Part shown: in pieces, positions 11,705 through 23,154 of the stretch
Numbering within the stretch: the stretch's first letter is position 1
Layout of the letters: each line of letters starts with the position of its first letter
Origin: Kwoniella bestiolae CBS 10118
Lineage: Eukaryota; Basidiomycota; Tremellomycetes; Tremellales; Cryptococcaceae
Assembly (NCBI RefSeq): GCF_000512585.2
Contig: NC_089245.1
Span: forward strand, 1,612,001 to 1,676,000
Direction: 5' to 3'
Length of the DNA: 64,000 nucleotides
Notes under the pieces: generated by a model
Database searches by the model: none
What the model saw: the letters and a program-made list of their open reading frames with translations, nothing else
What the model was told of the DNA's origin: nothing
Position numbers and translations under genes: made by a program

Positions 11705-12598
11705 CTACTGATGAGCCCACACGATATCAGAGTACTTTACGCTCAATTTTGCCCTTTTCGTCCCCAATACTGTAAATATTCTGCGGTTATGGGTATATTT
11801 GTCCCGGTAGATTACCTTGTAGCTGCTTAGTGGCCCATTGTTTTCGACTGTGTCACATGTAGTACTGTTGGTGGCGGGGTCGAAGGTACATTGGGTGGTG
11901 ATAGCGCATCTTCTTGTCTCCAGCCACGTTCTGATTTCGTTCGTGGGAGGAGTTCCGAAATTGGCAATCTCGTCCATAGTGTCTAAATGTCGTGAGCTAC
12001 GTCTCATCTCCTTCAGGGAATCAAATTTATCCCAGAGAATCTTTCTACTTGCATCGTTAACGATGCCTTCCTGAACAAATTCTCCAGAGTAATCCTTGAG
12101 GAACTGATCAAACTCAACGGCGACAATCTGTTCCACATCAAAAACAGCCGTTCCGGTGCCAATCTGGTTTCTTTGGTGTGATTCATCTGAGATTGAATAG
12201 AATGTCACTGGGATATTATGCTCTCCACTAACTTTATTAACGAGCTCAATATGGTCCAGGTTCGCCTCGCTCTTGATGCTTGTTCTCCATGCAAGATGTT
12301 CAAGAGCGGCTTGATTGCCCTGTTTGTTTGCGCGAGCTTGCTCGTCAAGTTTCAGCGTGTCCTCGGTTCGTGGCGCTTCTTGAAGAACGATCTTCCGCCA
12401 GTCCGAGGTCTGAAACACCGATTTGGGCGGTTCAGAGAATTCAGCTTCGAGACTGAGGCCCGCTGCTTGCAAATGCGACAAGACACTAAAAGGTGCTTCA
12501 GGGCCTGGTCCTCGAGACTGGCCACCGTGATGACCATGGCCACGTTTTATATGATGGGTCAATCTCTCAGTGAAGCTTTTCAAAGTCTTCTTCGGCAT
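11705..12598 (-). CDS. Array A member 3, uncharacterised, apparently intact
   Basis: This single-exon protein of 297 residues is taken from the ATG at 12598 (MPKKTLKSFTERLTHHIKRG). A further in-frame ATG lies at 12667, but an AT-rich AATAATAC sits between them at a distance typical for this array's promoters, so the inner start is preferred. It is the best reference copy of the family. It has a His/Lys-rich N-terminus, the block LSHLQAAGLSLEAEF then SDWRKIVLQEAP, the central IPVTFYSISDE with IGTGTAVF, a helical segment FDSLKEMRRSSRHLDTMDEI, and a C-terminal strand AKLSVKYSDIVWAH. No signal peptide, transmembrane helix or catalytic motif is evident. Its 3' end directly touches a MITE-like repeat, which may supply the 3' UTR. 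Function is unknown. Confidence 0.75.
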   Translation of the reverse strand: MPKKTLKSFTERLTHHIKRGHGHHGGQSRGPGPEAPFSVLSHLQAAGLSLEAEFSEPPKSVFQTSDWRKIVLQEAPRTEDTLKLDEQARANKQGNQAALEHLAWRTSIKSEANLDHIELVNKVSGEHNIPVTFYSISDESHQRNQIGTGTAVFDVEQIVAVEFDQFLKDYSGEFVQEGIVNDASRKILWDKFDSLKEMRRSSRHLDTMDEIANFGTPPTNEIRTWLETRRCAITTQCTFDPATNSTTCDTVENNGPLSSYKVIYRDKYTHNRRIFTVLGTKRAKLSVKYSDIVWAHQ

Positions 12599-13910
12599 TA
12601 TGCTGTTTGCTGTCTGCTGTCTGCTGTGTGATGTGTAATGTGAGATGAGTGTTGCCTCGGGTTGCAAAATGAGAGGATGTATTATTCGAATGAAAGTCGA
12701 TCTTTTCAGTGAGGCTTGACGCCCCGTTGTTTCGAGATCATTGACTGACAGGCCTTCGGATACGTCTCAGAGTCAGGTGCTCCTTTCAATGCTGTCGAAA
12801 GGAGCCTTTGACGTCAGTGCAAAGATGACATTATCTGCGGCCTTCAGGATTCTTTCACTCTATTATATACCTCCATCAGAGTATAGTGTCTGGTCATAAC
12901 TGTTCGCTTCACACTGAATGGCTGCGATCTCAACCACCAGCGTAAAACTATATTCATTTCTTGAGGTCTAATGAGAAAAATAGGTTTTCCTGATGTTATT
13001 CGCATATTAGAGGAATCAGAGTTAGGGTATTCTGCTCCTCCTACCGTAATGTAGATCGCTACTTGTGCCCCTGAAGTCATTGGCTACGAACTCGTAGAAC
13101 GTCTTTCTATTCGGACATGGCATCGAGCTTTACTCCCATGACCGTCAGAGAATTGTTTTGACGGCAGAGACTTTTGTCGCAATGTGATCCCAATCACTTA
13201 TCATTTATTCCACCTCGTGATCTTTCAAAGAGTGCGCAAAGTCGATGATCAGAATGCTCCTGCCCTTGATTCCCAACTGATCTCCCCAAAGAAAGTCCTG
13301 ATATGTTTTCGTCGTGTATCTTGAGTTCACAAATCAGGAGGAGAGACTAGTAAAAACTCGTCGTCACGGAATTCATGAAATCGGCGACGATAGCTGTAAA
13401 GTGGGCTCATTTGATCCAGAAACGCACGCTTCGATGATCGCAGTGTGTACCTAAATTGTCCTCCAGGTTGTGCAAATCACTTGGATGTTGAATGTTAGGG
13501 GGAAAGGGTGATCGGGCCTGATACCCCTCCCCGAAGGGGGAGCCTGGGCGAATCGTCTGAAAACCTGGATAAAATGTATCCTAAGATGTATATCTTATAA
13601 TACGTTTCGACAAGGATTCTGAGGAGACTACGACGATAGACTGTACTTTGCGGCGAAATGTAAGGCTGAGGCTAAGTGGCGAGAACTCACTCGACAATAC
13701 AGTGATGAGTGGAACACCAAAAGAAGGGGTTTCAGACTACTTGTGCACATGGTTGGAACAAATCGTGGATTACCAATAGCCCCGAAGAAACCATTTGCGA
13801 AGAGCAACCATATCATTTCGTCAGATATTGCATGTAAATATGACTTTAGACAGTAGGACATATATGCTGTTCAATTAGATTTATGGGCATGCTCACACAA
13901 CATCCTTAGC
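12599..13910. other. Intergenic region, A3 upstream / A4 downstream
   Basis: About 1.3 kb. It holds the A3 upstream region and a short GC-rich hairpin at 13527-13542 (CTCCCC, loop GAAG, GGGGAG). An ORF of 78 residues at 12844-13080 (minus) has no resemblance to the neighbouring families and is not called. No other structure is evident. Confidence 0.45.
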
Positions 13911-14934
13911 TTACCTGACATACAAACAGCGACATACGATCCTCGATGAGATACAGAAATGTTTTTTTGTAGAATACCGACCTGCAAGTTTCATCCGTGA
14001 GAGACTAGCTGGACCAATAAGGTTAGAGTAATTCACCGTCAGTCGTGATGAGCGTGCTCCATGCACATCTGTGAACCGGAGCAGTTTGCCTGCCGTTGCA
14101 GCAAACCTCAACTTGAATGTTGGCAAGTTCATGACCCGTTCGATATATTCCAACGGATCCGTTCCAATGGTAGAGACGATTCCATTTGCAGTCGGACAGA
14201 TGGTTTCTCGATCTACAGGGAGGACATCCGAGTTGAGCCAAGCACTGATCTGGGACCCCGGTGGATTGTCGTACCCGTAAGCGTTGCCGACCTCTTCCAG
14301 ACGGTAAAGATTATCTTTCATATCAAGCACGGAATCGAACTCGCCCCTGATTGTAGGTAAAGCGTGCGGTCCCCAACCTTGCTCTACCTTGACTTCGTCG
14401 TACTTCTTCCCCGACAGTATGAGCTGATCAAGATTAACATCGACACTCGATTCTACTCGGAGTTTAGCGATGCCAGTGCCGATGGCAGTAATGTATTCAC
14501 ACCCAACATAAGCGGATGGTATGCTTTGATAGAACGTCACCGAAAAAGGTTGCTCAGGAGCAATTGCGTTGGAGAGTCGCATCTGGTCACATTCAGCTTG
14601 ACTCTTGTAACTTTCTGCTCTAATGCAGGCTTGCAAGTACGCATCGTTTCCTGGCTCTCGACAGCGCTCTTCCTCGTCAGCCTTTCGGTTTTTCCCATCG
14701 GGGCACTTCGGTGAAAGCGAACTTGTGCCAGTTTACACCTTCGAAGGCTTTGACAGGTAGGTCCTCCAAAAAGGCGTGAAGCCTTCTGTCGCCACTCTTC
14801 AGGATCTCAGAAAGAGTATCGACGTCCGTTCGCTGAGATTGGCTCTCCCCATGTGGCGTAGATATAAGTCTTGACACACCCTTAGACCGTGCGTCCACGC
14901 TGTCGATAATGAAATCTAGAGCCTGACGTGACAT
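13911..14934 (-). pseudogene. Array A member 4, single frameshift
   Basis: The copy opens at 14934 (MSRQALDFIIDSVDARSK) with the N-terminal block LSEILKSGDRRLHAF then NWHKFAFTEVPRWEK. That frame hits a stop at 14677. The rest of the family homology continues in the +1 frame: ECDQMRLSNAIAPEQ, PFSVTFY, AIGTGIAKL, FDSVLDMKDNLYRLEEV and SRLTVNYSNL, to 13911. The switch lies at a run of five T (14689-14693), where one extra base explains it. It may therefore be a true inactivation or a homopolymer error. A CATAAAAG at about 15026-15033 (minus strand) is a plausible TATA element 95 bp upstream. The C-terminus runs about 30 residues past the shared strand and may be spurious. The broken site falls between the same two blocks as in A2, but in the opposite direction. 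Confidence 0.7.
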
Positions 14935-15628
14935 CGCGATGAGAATAAGATGTGTGTTTGAGTGGCCAAAAAGTCAACTGCTGGGGGAAAAGTTGAGTTA
15001 TCACTTCCTAGCTAAGTATGCTGTCGTCTTTTATGCCATTCGAAAGCTCGTTCGCTCGTCTGCCAGCCTGTATTGCATCATTTGCCAGAGCATCCTTCAA
15101 AGGAGCTATATTGTTTCAGAGATTACAAGCCATGTAAGTTACCCTTTCACGAATTACATATCGTGAGGGGATAGTGTCTGCTCAAGGTCTTCTACCTACA
15201 CGTGCTGAAACACAGGGAGCGTCTGCACCTACTTCTCAAAGAATGACATAAGTGGAATGTCGTGTCGACGAGACTGTTTTATGAGAGGAAAATACACCAG
15301 AGTAGAACGTTCATCGAGGTCCGATCAAGGGCAACTGTCGTAATCTTATCTTAGAAAGCGGACGTCGCATAAAGTATTCTGGGGTGCTCAACTAACAGGA
15401 CATCAGATTCTTCCCTTTGACCTCCCTTCTTCATATTCGCAGACGCTCTCAAAGCTAATGATTCATAATTGAGAAGCCACGCATCGTTATTGCGCGATCG
15501 CAAACACCCATTTCGCCTGGTATAGGGGTGCGTTAAGGCGTGTCAAATAGATGGATATATGCATGCCTGTTATATGTAGATGCATTACCAAGTGCGATAC
15601 ATCGCTGTCGTTCCATACCTTCTCGGAC
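14935..15628. other. Intergenic region between A4 and KRE33 3' end
   Basis: About 690 bp with the A4 TATA-like box near 15026-15033. No gene or repeat was recognised. Confidence 0.5.
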
Positions 15629-18600
15629 CTACACCTTCATCTTCTTCCCCTTCGACCCTTTCTCACCCTCACTAACCCTCCTCTTCGCCTTCCCATCCTT
15701 GCCGTCCTTCCCGCCCTTCTTCTTGTCGTCCTCTTTAGTGTATTTAACAGTCATAGTAGTGCTCATTCCCTCTCCACCATTCTTAGCCAATTTCTGTACC
15801 TGTTCCTCGGCGTTGGCCCAATCCCCTGTGGAGGGTAAAGCATACTCATCCATATTGATGGTATCCAAAATTTCCCTCTGAGCGGCCTTGACCTCATCAG
15901 ATACTGGCAGAGAATCTTCCAAGTCTTCCTCAATGGTTTTATCTAATGCTTGGAATCTGGAGGAGGACGAGGATTGTATAGGATTGGGTTGCGATGGTAG
16001 TGTAGATGCGATGGAGGCTTTTTGGATGTCTTGTAGGTTTTTGGTCAATTTACGGAGGATCTTGCCGAATAGTGCTAAGCACTGAGTAGCTGTTATACCA
16101 AGCTCGGTCTGTTCATGTTATCACTCAATATCAGTATCCCATATTCACACTATTTTCTGTCCTATGCACCATGGAAATGTCCCGACTTACCTCTAAAGCC
16201 TCGACAGATTTTCTCTGCAATCCCAAAGCCAACAAGATAGCCTGCTGAGCAGCAGCAAGCGTACAGTCCTCACCCAATTTCTTGCTGAAAAACAAGTTCG
16301 CCAAGATTGGTACCAAGTCCAAGACCACATGGTAATCCAACATACTATCCGAGTATGATTCCAATCGTTTCATGTCGAACGGAGTGATCAGGGCATTCAG
16401 CTCTTCAGCCGTTATCGTTTTCTTCGGTGAGTTGATGGCAGCTGGAAGTCGAGGAGAAGCGGCTTCTATGATTGATAGGGCTACGGAGGATTCGAATTTC
16501 TGGAATGAAGAGTAAGAGAGGAGGTTCATGAATCGCTGACGGAAATCTGTAAGACGTTGTGTCAGCTTGACGTTTCCGTTCCCGGGTGAAGAAGCTTACC
16601 TTGAGCAAAGGCCGTCAACCACCCTTCAGTCTGCTCGACATTGTTCAACAGACTTCTAAGCATCACAAAGGTGTATTCTCCAGTCAAAGCGTTCTCTCTC
16701 TGATTTGCGTAGAGCGGTATGAATCCAGCACGTTTCCAGAACCTCAATAGATCCCTGGTCAGACCGAAAGATACACCGAGATAATCTAGCTGTTCAGGTT
16801 TACGTTCCGAAAGCCGCTGGAGGAGAGGTGGCATTCGAGTAGCATCTCGGATAGAAACCGTATCATTCTGCAATGTTTCATTCTGTAATCATCATCAGCA
16901 TGATCCGAAAGAATACACCCGGAAGCGTTACTTACGGGTCCGACCTTTGCAGCATCTTCAAACGATTCTCCCATATCTGCCGGTGCATCATCGAAATTGT
17001 ATAATTCTCCACTGTAGAAAGAATTCAACGCTTCGATTGCCCGAGCTCCGTATCCCATCTATATGACACAATGAACCAGTAAGCTGACTATGATTTACAC
17101 ATATTGTCCAGCTCACTCACCCTTGCATAGTCCGGATGCGTAGCTATCCTGACCACCCTAGCACCCGACAACATCGCAAAATCGTTGTCTTGGAACTAAG
17201 ATACAGTCAGCTTGGGCGATGTCTCCAGACGCGAAAGCTGAACTCACCTGCATGGATATCAACCAAGGTATCATATCACCCGAACTCCTCATTCCCGACT
17301 GACTCAACTCTTTCAATATTACATCCCTACTGATATTTCCTTCTAATGCTACCTGCAGTACCACCAGAGGATCAGGCAACGAGTTATCATCTTCCTTTAT
17401 TGGCGGTAATAATACGAACAAGTGGTGGGCAGGAGCGTCGGAAAGCATCTGTAAGTCGTTCGGCGAGTTTTTGTAATGACTAGCAACGTATAAAGCCATC
17501 ATACGCTGCAGGAATACTTCGGAGGCAGGGTGGTAAGAGAACAAGGTATCTCGGTTGACATAGTACAATTCGCATTTCGAGGGATGTGGGCAACCTTGCA
17601 CATTCTTCGATACGATCGTGGCGTCGAGACATAGGAGGTTGTTCAACCATTTCTCAACTTGATCTCCTGGGGAATATCTGATAGGCTCGTCCAGCTTGAT
17701 CTCTCTTAGAGATCGTACCAAACCTGCTCCAGATCTACCAGCGGAGGATGCCTTGGATGGACCAGCGTTGGAAGTGACAGTCGACGGTGCGGGATCTTTG
17801 CTTATCGATGGTCGAGTTTGTTCTCGTAGCTGCTGGATGAGTTTGATAGATAAGGATCGTCCGGTACCTTCGTAACCATTTATGGTGGATGCCATGAACA
17901 CCAAGTAGGGACCAATGAGTTTCCGGACAAGAGGAAGGGGAATGGCAGCGGCTTCATCGATGATGACCAATTCGGCTTGACCAAGGACATGAGCATCTTC
18001 AGGAGAGATATACTAGATTGAAAGGTCAATTCAATTGTTCCATACCGATCTAAGGCATTACTCACCTGAATAGTCTGCCTATGTCCTCTGAACACATTTA
18101 CCCTAACAATCGCCTTTTTGAAGTCTGGGTTCGTACTCTGTACAATATCATAATCTATGTGTTCTTCATATCCCAACGCATCAAGAGCTTTGAACACAAT
18201 TTCGAAGAGGGTTTTGAGATTTTCAGGATCAGGGGAAGTAACGAAGATGTTGGAATAGTCGTGGGCCAGAGCTGCACCGATGGCTAATCCTAATGCTGCG
18301 GATTTACCTCGACCTCTGGCTGCTGTCAAGGCGACGGTGGAGGATAGGGTCTTTTCGGATATAGCTTCGACGAAGGTCAAGAGGGCTTTTGCCTGAATTT
18401 CCAACAAAGTCAGCTGAAGGTCGTTCAGTGCACGCTTGACAGCTGACATACCTGGTCTACTGTCTTTGCTAACTTCGCTAAAGATCCGACGATGTCTACA
18501 CCATCCAGGCTTTCTTTCATCTCCTTCAATTCCTCTGCTTTCCTCTTTCTCCCTCGATCATCCTCATCGTTCTTCCCGATTGTTATGTCCTTTCCTTTCG

Positions 18601-19419
18601 ATAGGGGCAGTACGTTCAACTCGTCATCTAGTACCAGACAATCTGAGCATGATCCGAGAGAGAGGATGAATCTCTCGTTAAATCTAGGTTGGACGAATTG
18701 GTGTGCATCTGTTCTATATCTCGCGTGGACGTCCTAGACACATATGCGATAAGCTGTTAGCTTCGCTGATTCGGGACTTTAGGTGATTCGCAAGCTCACC
18801 ATAGCCATCGCATACAGCTGCTTCAGACTGTTCATAGTCTTCAGCAGCAGCACAACGATACCACCACCTTCGACCGTCTCTATCGTCCTAGCCAGTAAGT
18901 TCGGTGTGATAGCTTCGTAGTCTTGTAAAACCAACATTCCAAATGTCTGACCTAATATCTTTGCACTGTCTTTGTAGTATGTGTATCTAATATCTGTCAC
19001 GGCCACGAATAGCTCGAATGGATCTTGCTCGTTCGCTTCTCTAATCCCTCTCTTGACGTCTCGCTTTATCTTGGCCTCTCGCTTCTTTCGGTGGCTAAGT
19101 TGTACACAAGATCAGTTGGTCGTGCGACGACAGGGGACGAGGAAGTAGGTCGGCAGTAACATACGTTGTGAATCCTAGATCCTTTTTGTAACACCATAGG
19201 ACATTCGGCCTGGAGGATACTCTAGCTTGAGATAAGAGGAAGTGAAGGTTTACCACCTGAATAAGGCCATCACATTGTCAGCTACACAGCACAATGAAGA
19301 ATGACCTGACTGACCTGATCCCTTCCCCTATCTCCCACCATGACGAAGAAACTTCTATGATTCGATTTGACCCCATTGTTGATCAGCGCCGGTATACGTG
19401 GGTCCAACTGTTTCCTCAT
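15629..19419 (-). CDS. KRE33: RNA cytidine acetyltransferase Kre33/NAT10
   Basis: This is a nucleolar ATP-dependent enzyme that makes N4-acetylcytidine in 18S rRNA and in tRNA and is needed for 40S biogenesis. The start is ATG at 19419 (MRKQLDPRIPALINNGVKSN, the hallmark family N-terminus) and the stop is at 15629-15631. About ten introns separate the exons. Visible in order are the DUF1726 region (RSFFVMVGDRGRDQVVNLHF), the helicase-like domain with Walker A ARGRGKSAALG (near 18300), the Walker B region VIIDEAAAIPLPLV (near 17960), the GYEGTGRSLSIKL motif, the GNAT acetyltransferase portion between about 17160 and 16790, the helical tRNA-binding part, and a Lys-rich tail (KKKGGKDGKDGKAKRR). 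All expected parts are present, so the gene looks functional. It is divergent from TOA1. Confidence 0.96.
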
Positions 19420-19827
19420 CTTGCTCTAGTATCGATCTTATAGCTGCCAAAAGAACGATGTTGGATAGGATTATGCCAAAATAATTCACGCAAAAACAGC
19501 TGTTGACAGTGGAGGTACAGACCTGTGATTTCAGAAAATCTGGGATAAAACGAATATAAACAATGGGAAAAATAATGATTGACTCGGTGGCAAACAGGTT
19601 AACAAGTGGAGGTTTGTACTGTTGCCCCATACAGTGGTGGGAAGGTATATATACCCTGCATCTTGAATTGGTCCACCCATTCCCCCCCCATCTTATCAAA
19701 AGTGATAATTCATACATATCACTATACGGGGTTTTCGTCTACTCGAATTCTCATCTCAATCATATGATACCAACTAGTTGATCCTTTCAATACAAGATAC
19801 TTTGGGGCATCAAGCGAATCGATCACA
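19420..19827. promoter_or_regulatory. Bidirectional promoter KRE33/TOA1 with palindromic TATA
   Basis: A 408 bp divergent region. At 19644-19655 lies the perfect 12 bp palindrome GGTATATATACC, which reads as a TATA box on both strands. It sits about 175 bp before the TOA1 start and 225 bp before the KRE33 start. Confidence 0.45.
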
Positions 19828-20943
19828 ATGTATGTATACATATCCACGCTGCCTGAGTCATATTCGCTGACACTGTCTTCTTCTTCCACCACTCAAGGTC
19901 GAACAAGATCGTGGTCAGTTGACGTTTTGTAGCCCAAGCATTAGCTGACACCAGAATACCTTCATATACTCATCTTCCTCAATCCTATTAGCCCCAGACA
20001 TACCGATCAATCATTGACGATGTTATCGCCAATGTCAAAGTGGATTTCGAAGAGTATGGAATGGAAGAAGAGGTGCTTCTGAACCTACAGGCGGTGGGTG
20101 CCCTTCCCATCGCAGCTTCTATTACTTTTGCAGACTGAAAGCTGGTATTGATTCTGATTTTTATTGTAGAAATGGGAAGCAAGACTTCTGGAAACCCGCG
20201 TAGCAGATTTTGCCCGAGCGCCCGGGTCTTCCTCTTCACCCGAACCAGGAGAAGGAGGAGAAGCTGAAGGAGTCACATCACCCAATTCCACCATCCCACC
20301 TAACGTCATGTCTTCCCCACCAAGTATATTCCCTCCGCCAGGTCAGGGATTAGCATTACCCGGCAGAAATTTGAATGGAGGCGAAGATGTTAGGGTGAAA
20401 GCTGAACCATCGGACGATATCATGAGGATAAGGGGTGGTGCTGTGGGTTTTAGTCTTCCTTACACTTGAAATATCTGTACAAGGAAGAGGGTTTAGCTTA
20501 TACGTTACCTCTAATGCATCAGAGCGAAGACGTCAAACCTGTTATCCCTCTAGATCCGAATAGACCCGAACCCAATGCAGCAGGATTATTACCCGGAGAT
20601 GATATAATAGATTCAGATTTGGATGATTCAGATGACGAGTTGAGGGATGATGCGGAAGGTGGGGACGATGATGGTGATACGGATATTGTGTTTTGTGTGT
20701 ACGACAAGGTGGGTGGACCTATCGACCCGGACTGGAGAGAGATAGCTAATGATTTTGAGTGGGGTAGGTCCAACGAGTCAAAAATAAGTGGAAGACGGTG
20801 TTTAAAGATGGTATGATTCATGTGAATGGGAGAGATTATCTTTTTGCCAAATGTAACGGGTAAGCTGTTTTACGTATACACAATGAGCAGACCGTTGCTG
20901 ATGCTTCTGACATCTCTCGACGGCTAGTGAATTCGAATGGTGA
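19828..20943 (+). CDS. TOA1: Transcription factor IIA large subunit (TFIIA alpha/beta)
   Basis: This is a general transcription factor that stabilises TBP on TATA DNA together with Toa2. The initiator ATG is split by an intron (AT at 19828-19829, donor GTATGT). Exons then give MSNKIVPQTYRSIIDDVIANVKVDFEEYG and LNLQAKWEARLLE, the conserved N-terminal four-helix part. A variable linker and an acidic stretch (DSDLDDSDDE, GDDDGDTD) follow. The C-terminal beta-barrel is VFCVYDK, then VKNKWKTVFKDGMIHVNGRDY, then FAKCNGEFEW and the stop at 20943. One frame change near 20460 is resolved by a 41 bp intron (20443-20483, GTGGGT, branch-like CTTAC, acceptor AAG); this is unusually short. Other introns end at 20767 and 20927. 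The length and both conserved ends fit the family. Confidence 0.93.
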
Positions 20944-22380
20944 TGTGCCATACAAATCAGCGGACTAAGCAGAGTCCCATCTCTATTCTCACCCAGCAAG
21001 CATTCCAGCCGGACCGCTTTCGTTCCGATCTCTCCCTACTTTACATTTTTTTTGTTCTGTGGACAATCCCACATGAAACGACAATGTCGAACAAGACTTT
21101 GTTTCCTCATTTCCAGCATGATTGCCTTTCTCCCCTCACTGTGTTACACCTGTATATGCTCTATCCGACCTAACCCATTTCGATCCCAACCGATATGAGA
21201 TTCCGTTCCTATCATTATCCCGTGATACATCTCTATCAATTCGTGTAATCATACTTTATCACCTGGTCTGATATTTATACTGTTTTCATATGTCTCAGAG
21301 ACATTTGTAGAGTGAGACAGATCTGTATTTCAAGCCGATGCATAGCATGTCAGAGCGACGTACTATCTCCATTCCGTAATAGTGGGACCTTCAACGCTAC
21401 AGATGGTATGCAGTATATGCGAGAGTAGTTGTTATCTTTGGGTTGTCTAGATGCTTCTTGACATCAAACGATTTCCTTTTCAGTCTTGCTACTACTATAA
21501 GGCCATGAAATGAGTTGCTGTAGGTGGAAGACTTCCCCTGGCTATACAAACATCATAGTCCGCATTTCTCTACTGTTACAATTCTGCTCGATAGACAAGG
21601 GTCTGTTCCGGAGGGGGACGAAATGAGGGCATGGCTAGCAAGCATACGTTCAAATGGTTCAAGTCGCATTGCACGGTATATGAAGTACAACCAGACCTTC
21701 TGAGACCTCATGGAAGTTGTTCCGTTGTGCCGCAGTGTCCATAATACATGTCACGAAGCTAGTTGTATCTTTGCCGCGTCACTTGACCTATGGGCGTAAA
21801 GATGCGGTATCATTCCATCGCACAAGATGATGGCACGTTGACCAAGGAACAGCTGGTGTTCAAAGCATCATCTTGGATGAATGAAATGCGACAACAAGCA
21901 GAAGCTTTCCAGTACGGGGCTGACAACATCTGCTCGAGTCTCCGTGAAACAATACGAAGACCAAGAGCGAGGAAGAGAGCTTGAAAAGGGTATCTCGCTC
22001 TTATACACAATCCTGCAGGGGTTGCTTTAGCGACCGGCAAAGTGCCTGGTAACTGGTAATAAGCTGTGGCTGTGGCAGCCGGCCGTGATGAACCTTATCA
22101 CGCGTGTGTAAGGAAATTCCCATTCGGGATGAGATTCCATACAGAGCAAGTGGTTGTTGATGATCAATACAAGCTTTCCGTCAAAAGCCATCAGGCTGAA
22201 AGTCTGCATAGAAAGCAGACCACCGAGATGCGCGGAGGCGGTGAATTTCCGATCAGAGCGATGCAGGTTGTGACTCGCGTGGGGGAGGGTGACATTCAGG
22301 ATCCTCCCTGGTGAGGCACAGGTTCGTGACTCGGCAGCCGGTGTAGAGATCTGAATGCGCTGTACAGCTCATAAGTAAGT
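20944..22380. other. Gene-poor stretch downstream of TOA1
   Basis: About 1.4 kb without a supportable gene. The ORFs here (for example 21790-21984 and 22066-22314) are short, share no homology with each other or with the arrays and have no promoter context. Confidence 0.5.
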
Positions 22381-22392
22381 AGACGTATTCGT

Positions 22393-22857
22393 CTGATAGG
22401 CAAGTCCAAGCAGGATCAGGAATCTCTTTCAATACCCTTCGATTGTACAGCCCATGTGATTATTTTCCGTGAAACTCGCTTTCTCATCTGTCCAGGCACT
22501 TGCGCAAATCTGCACGCTTGTGCCTATCAGTAACTGACCTTCTATTTTTAGACTGGTCTGATCGGATAGGTAAGTTAGTTGACTCTGACAGCTGGAAAAT
22601 CTAAGATAACGGATTTTGTCGGTGCTTCCGACGCTGATAGGCACGATAGAATCTGATAGGATCTTTCATCTTCCGAGTGCCTCTCCGCGTGTTCTAACCC
22701 AATGTGCTATTTTACCTTCCTAGAGATGATCTCCAAGGTCGAAGAGCCCGTTTCTTCCGATATTTGCATCCGCCATCGATCATTGTCCGGATGGCTTGTC
22801 CAAGATCTATCGTAATTGCAGCTCTTCAGTCCCCTATCAGGCTGTGAAGCTCGATAG
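22393..22857. promoter_or_regulatory. Cluster of CTGATAGG/CCTATCAG octamers
   Basis: Five exact copies of CTGATAGG, counting both strands, occur within 450 bp: 22393-22400 (+), 22523-22530 (-), 22634-22641 (+), 22653-22660 (+) and 22832-22839 (-). Partial GATAGG copies lie at 22565-22570 and 22852-22857. Several extend to GATAGGCACAAG. The core GATA suggests sites for a GATA-type zinc-finger factor. The cluster sits 350-820 bp upstream of the secreted-protein locus, so it may be its upstream control region. The binding factor is an inference. Confidence 0.45.
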
Positions 22858-23059
22858 GCACAAGGTTTTTTACTGGATCGACCTGCGGATGAAAAAACAT
22901 CGCTCGAGAATCATACGGATACAAATCATGAAAGCCCGTTCCTGGCGAATCGGCGCAACGGTGTCTTATTTATGGGAAGATCGCAAGATCAGGAGAACAC
23001 CCTCATCTTCACCCTCATCTTGAGTCTAGCTTGTTTCCACTATACCTCGTCCGCCAACA

Positions 23060-23066
23060 TATATAA
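23060..23066 (+). promoter_or_regulatory. TATA box of the 23.2 kb locus
   Basis: TATATAA, followed by an A/C-rich leader and an ATG at 23155, then the ATGs at 23213 and 23289. Confidence 0.6.
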
Positions 23067-23154
23067 GGAGGGTTCGACATTCAACAAACAGTAACAACAA
23101 ACACCTTTTTCATTCTTCCTCGCCGACTCCATCCTCGAAACACCTTTGGGGTTG

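Noticed and set aside
12844..13080. 78-codon minus-strand ORF between A3 and A4
   Set aside because: No shared block with array A, no TATA or intron context; kept as unsupported.
13521..13550. GC-rich hairpin considered as a transcription terminator or ncRNA
   Set aside because: An isolated short stem in a eukaryotic intergenic region; no evidence of transcription.
20460..20470. Apparent frameshift in TOA1
   Set aside because: Better explained by a 41 bp intron that restores the conserved order; reported as an intron to verify rather than a broken gene.
21790..22314. Short ORFs in the gene-poor region after TOA1
   Set aside because: Random-length ORFs with no homology, and overlapping candidates on both strands.
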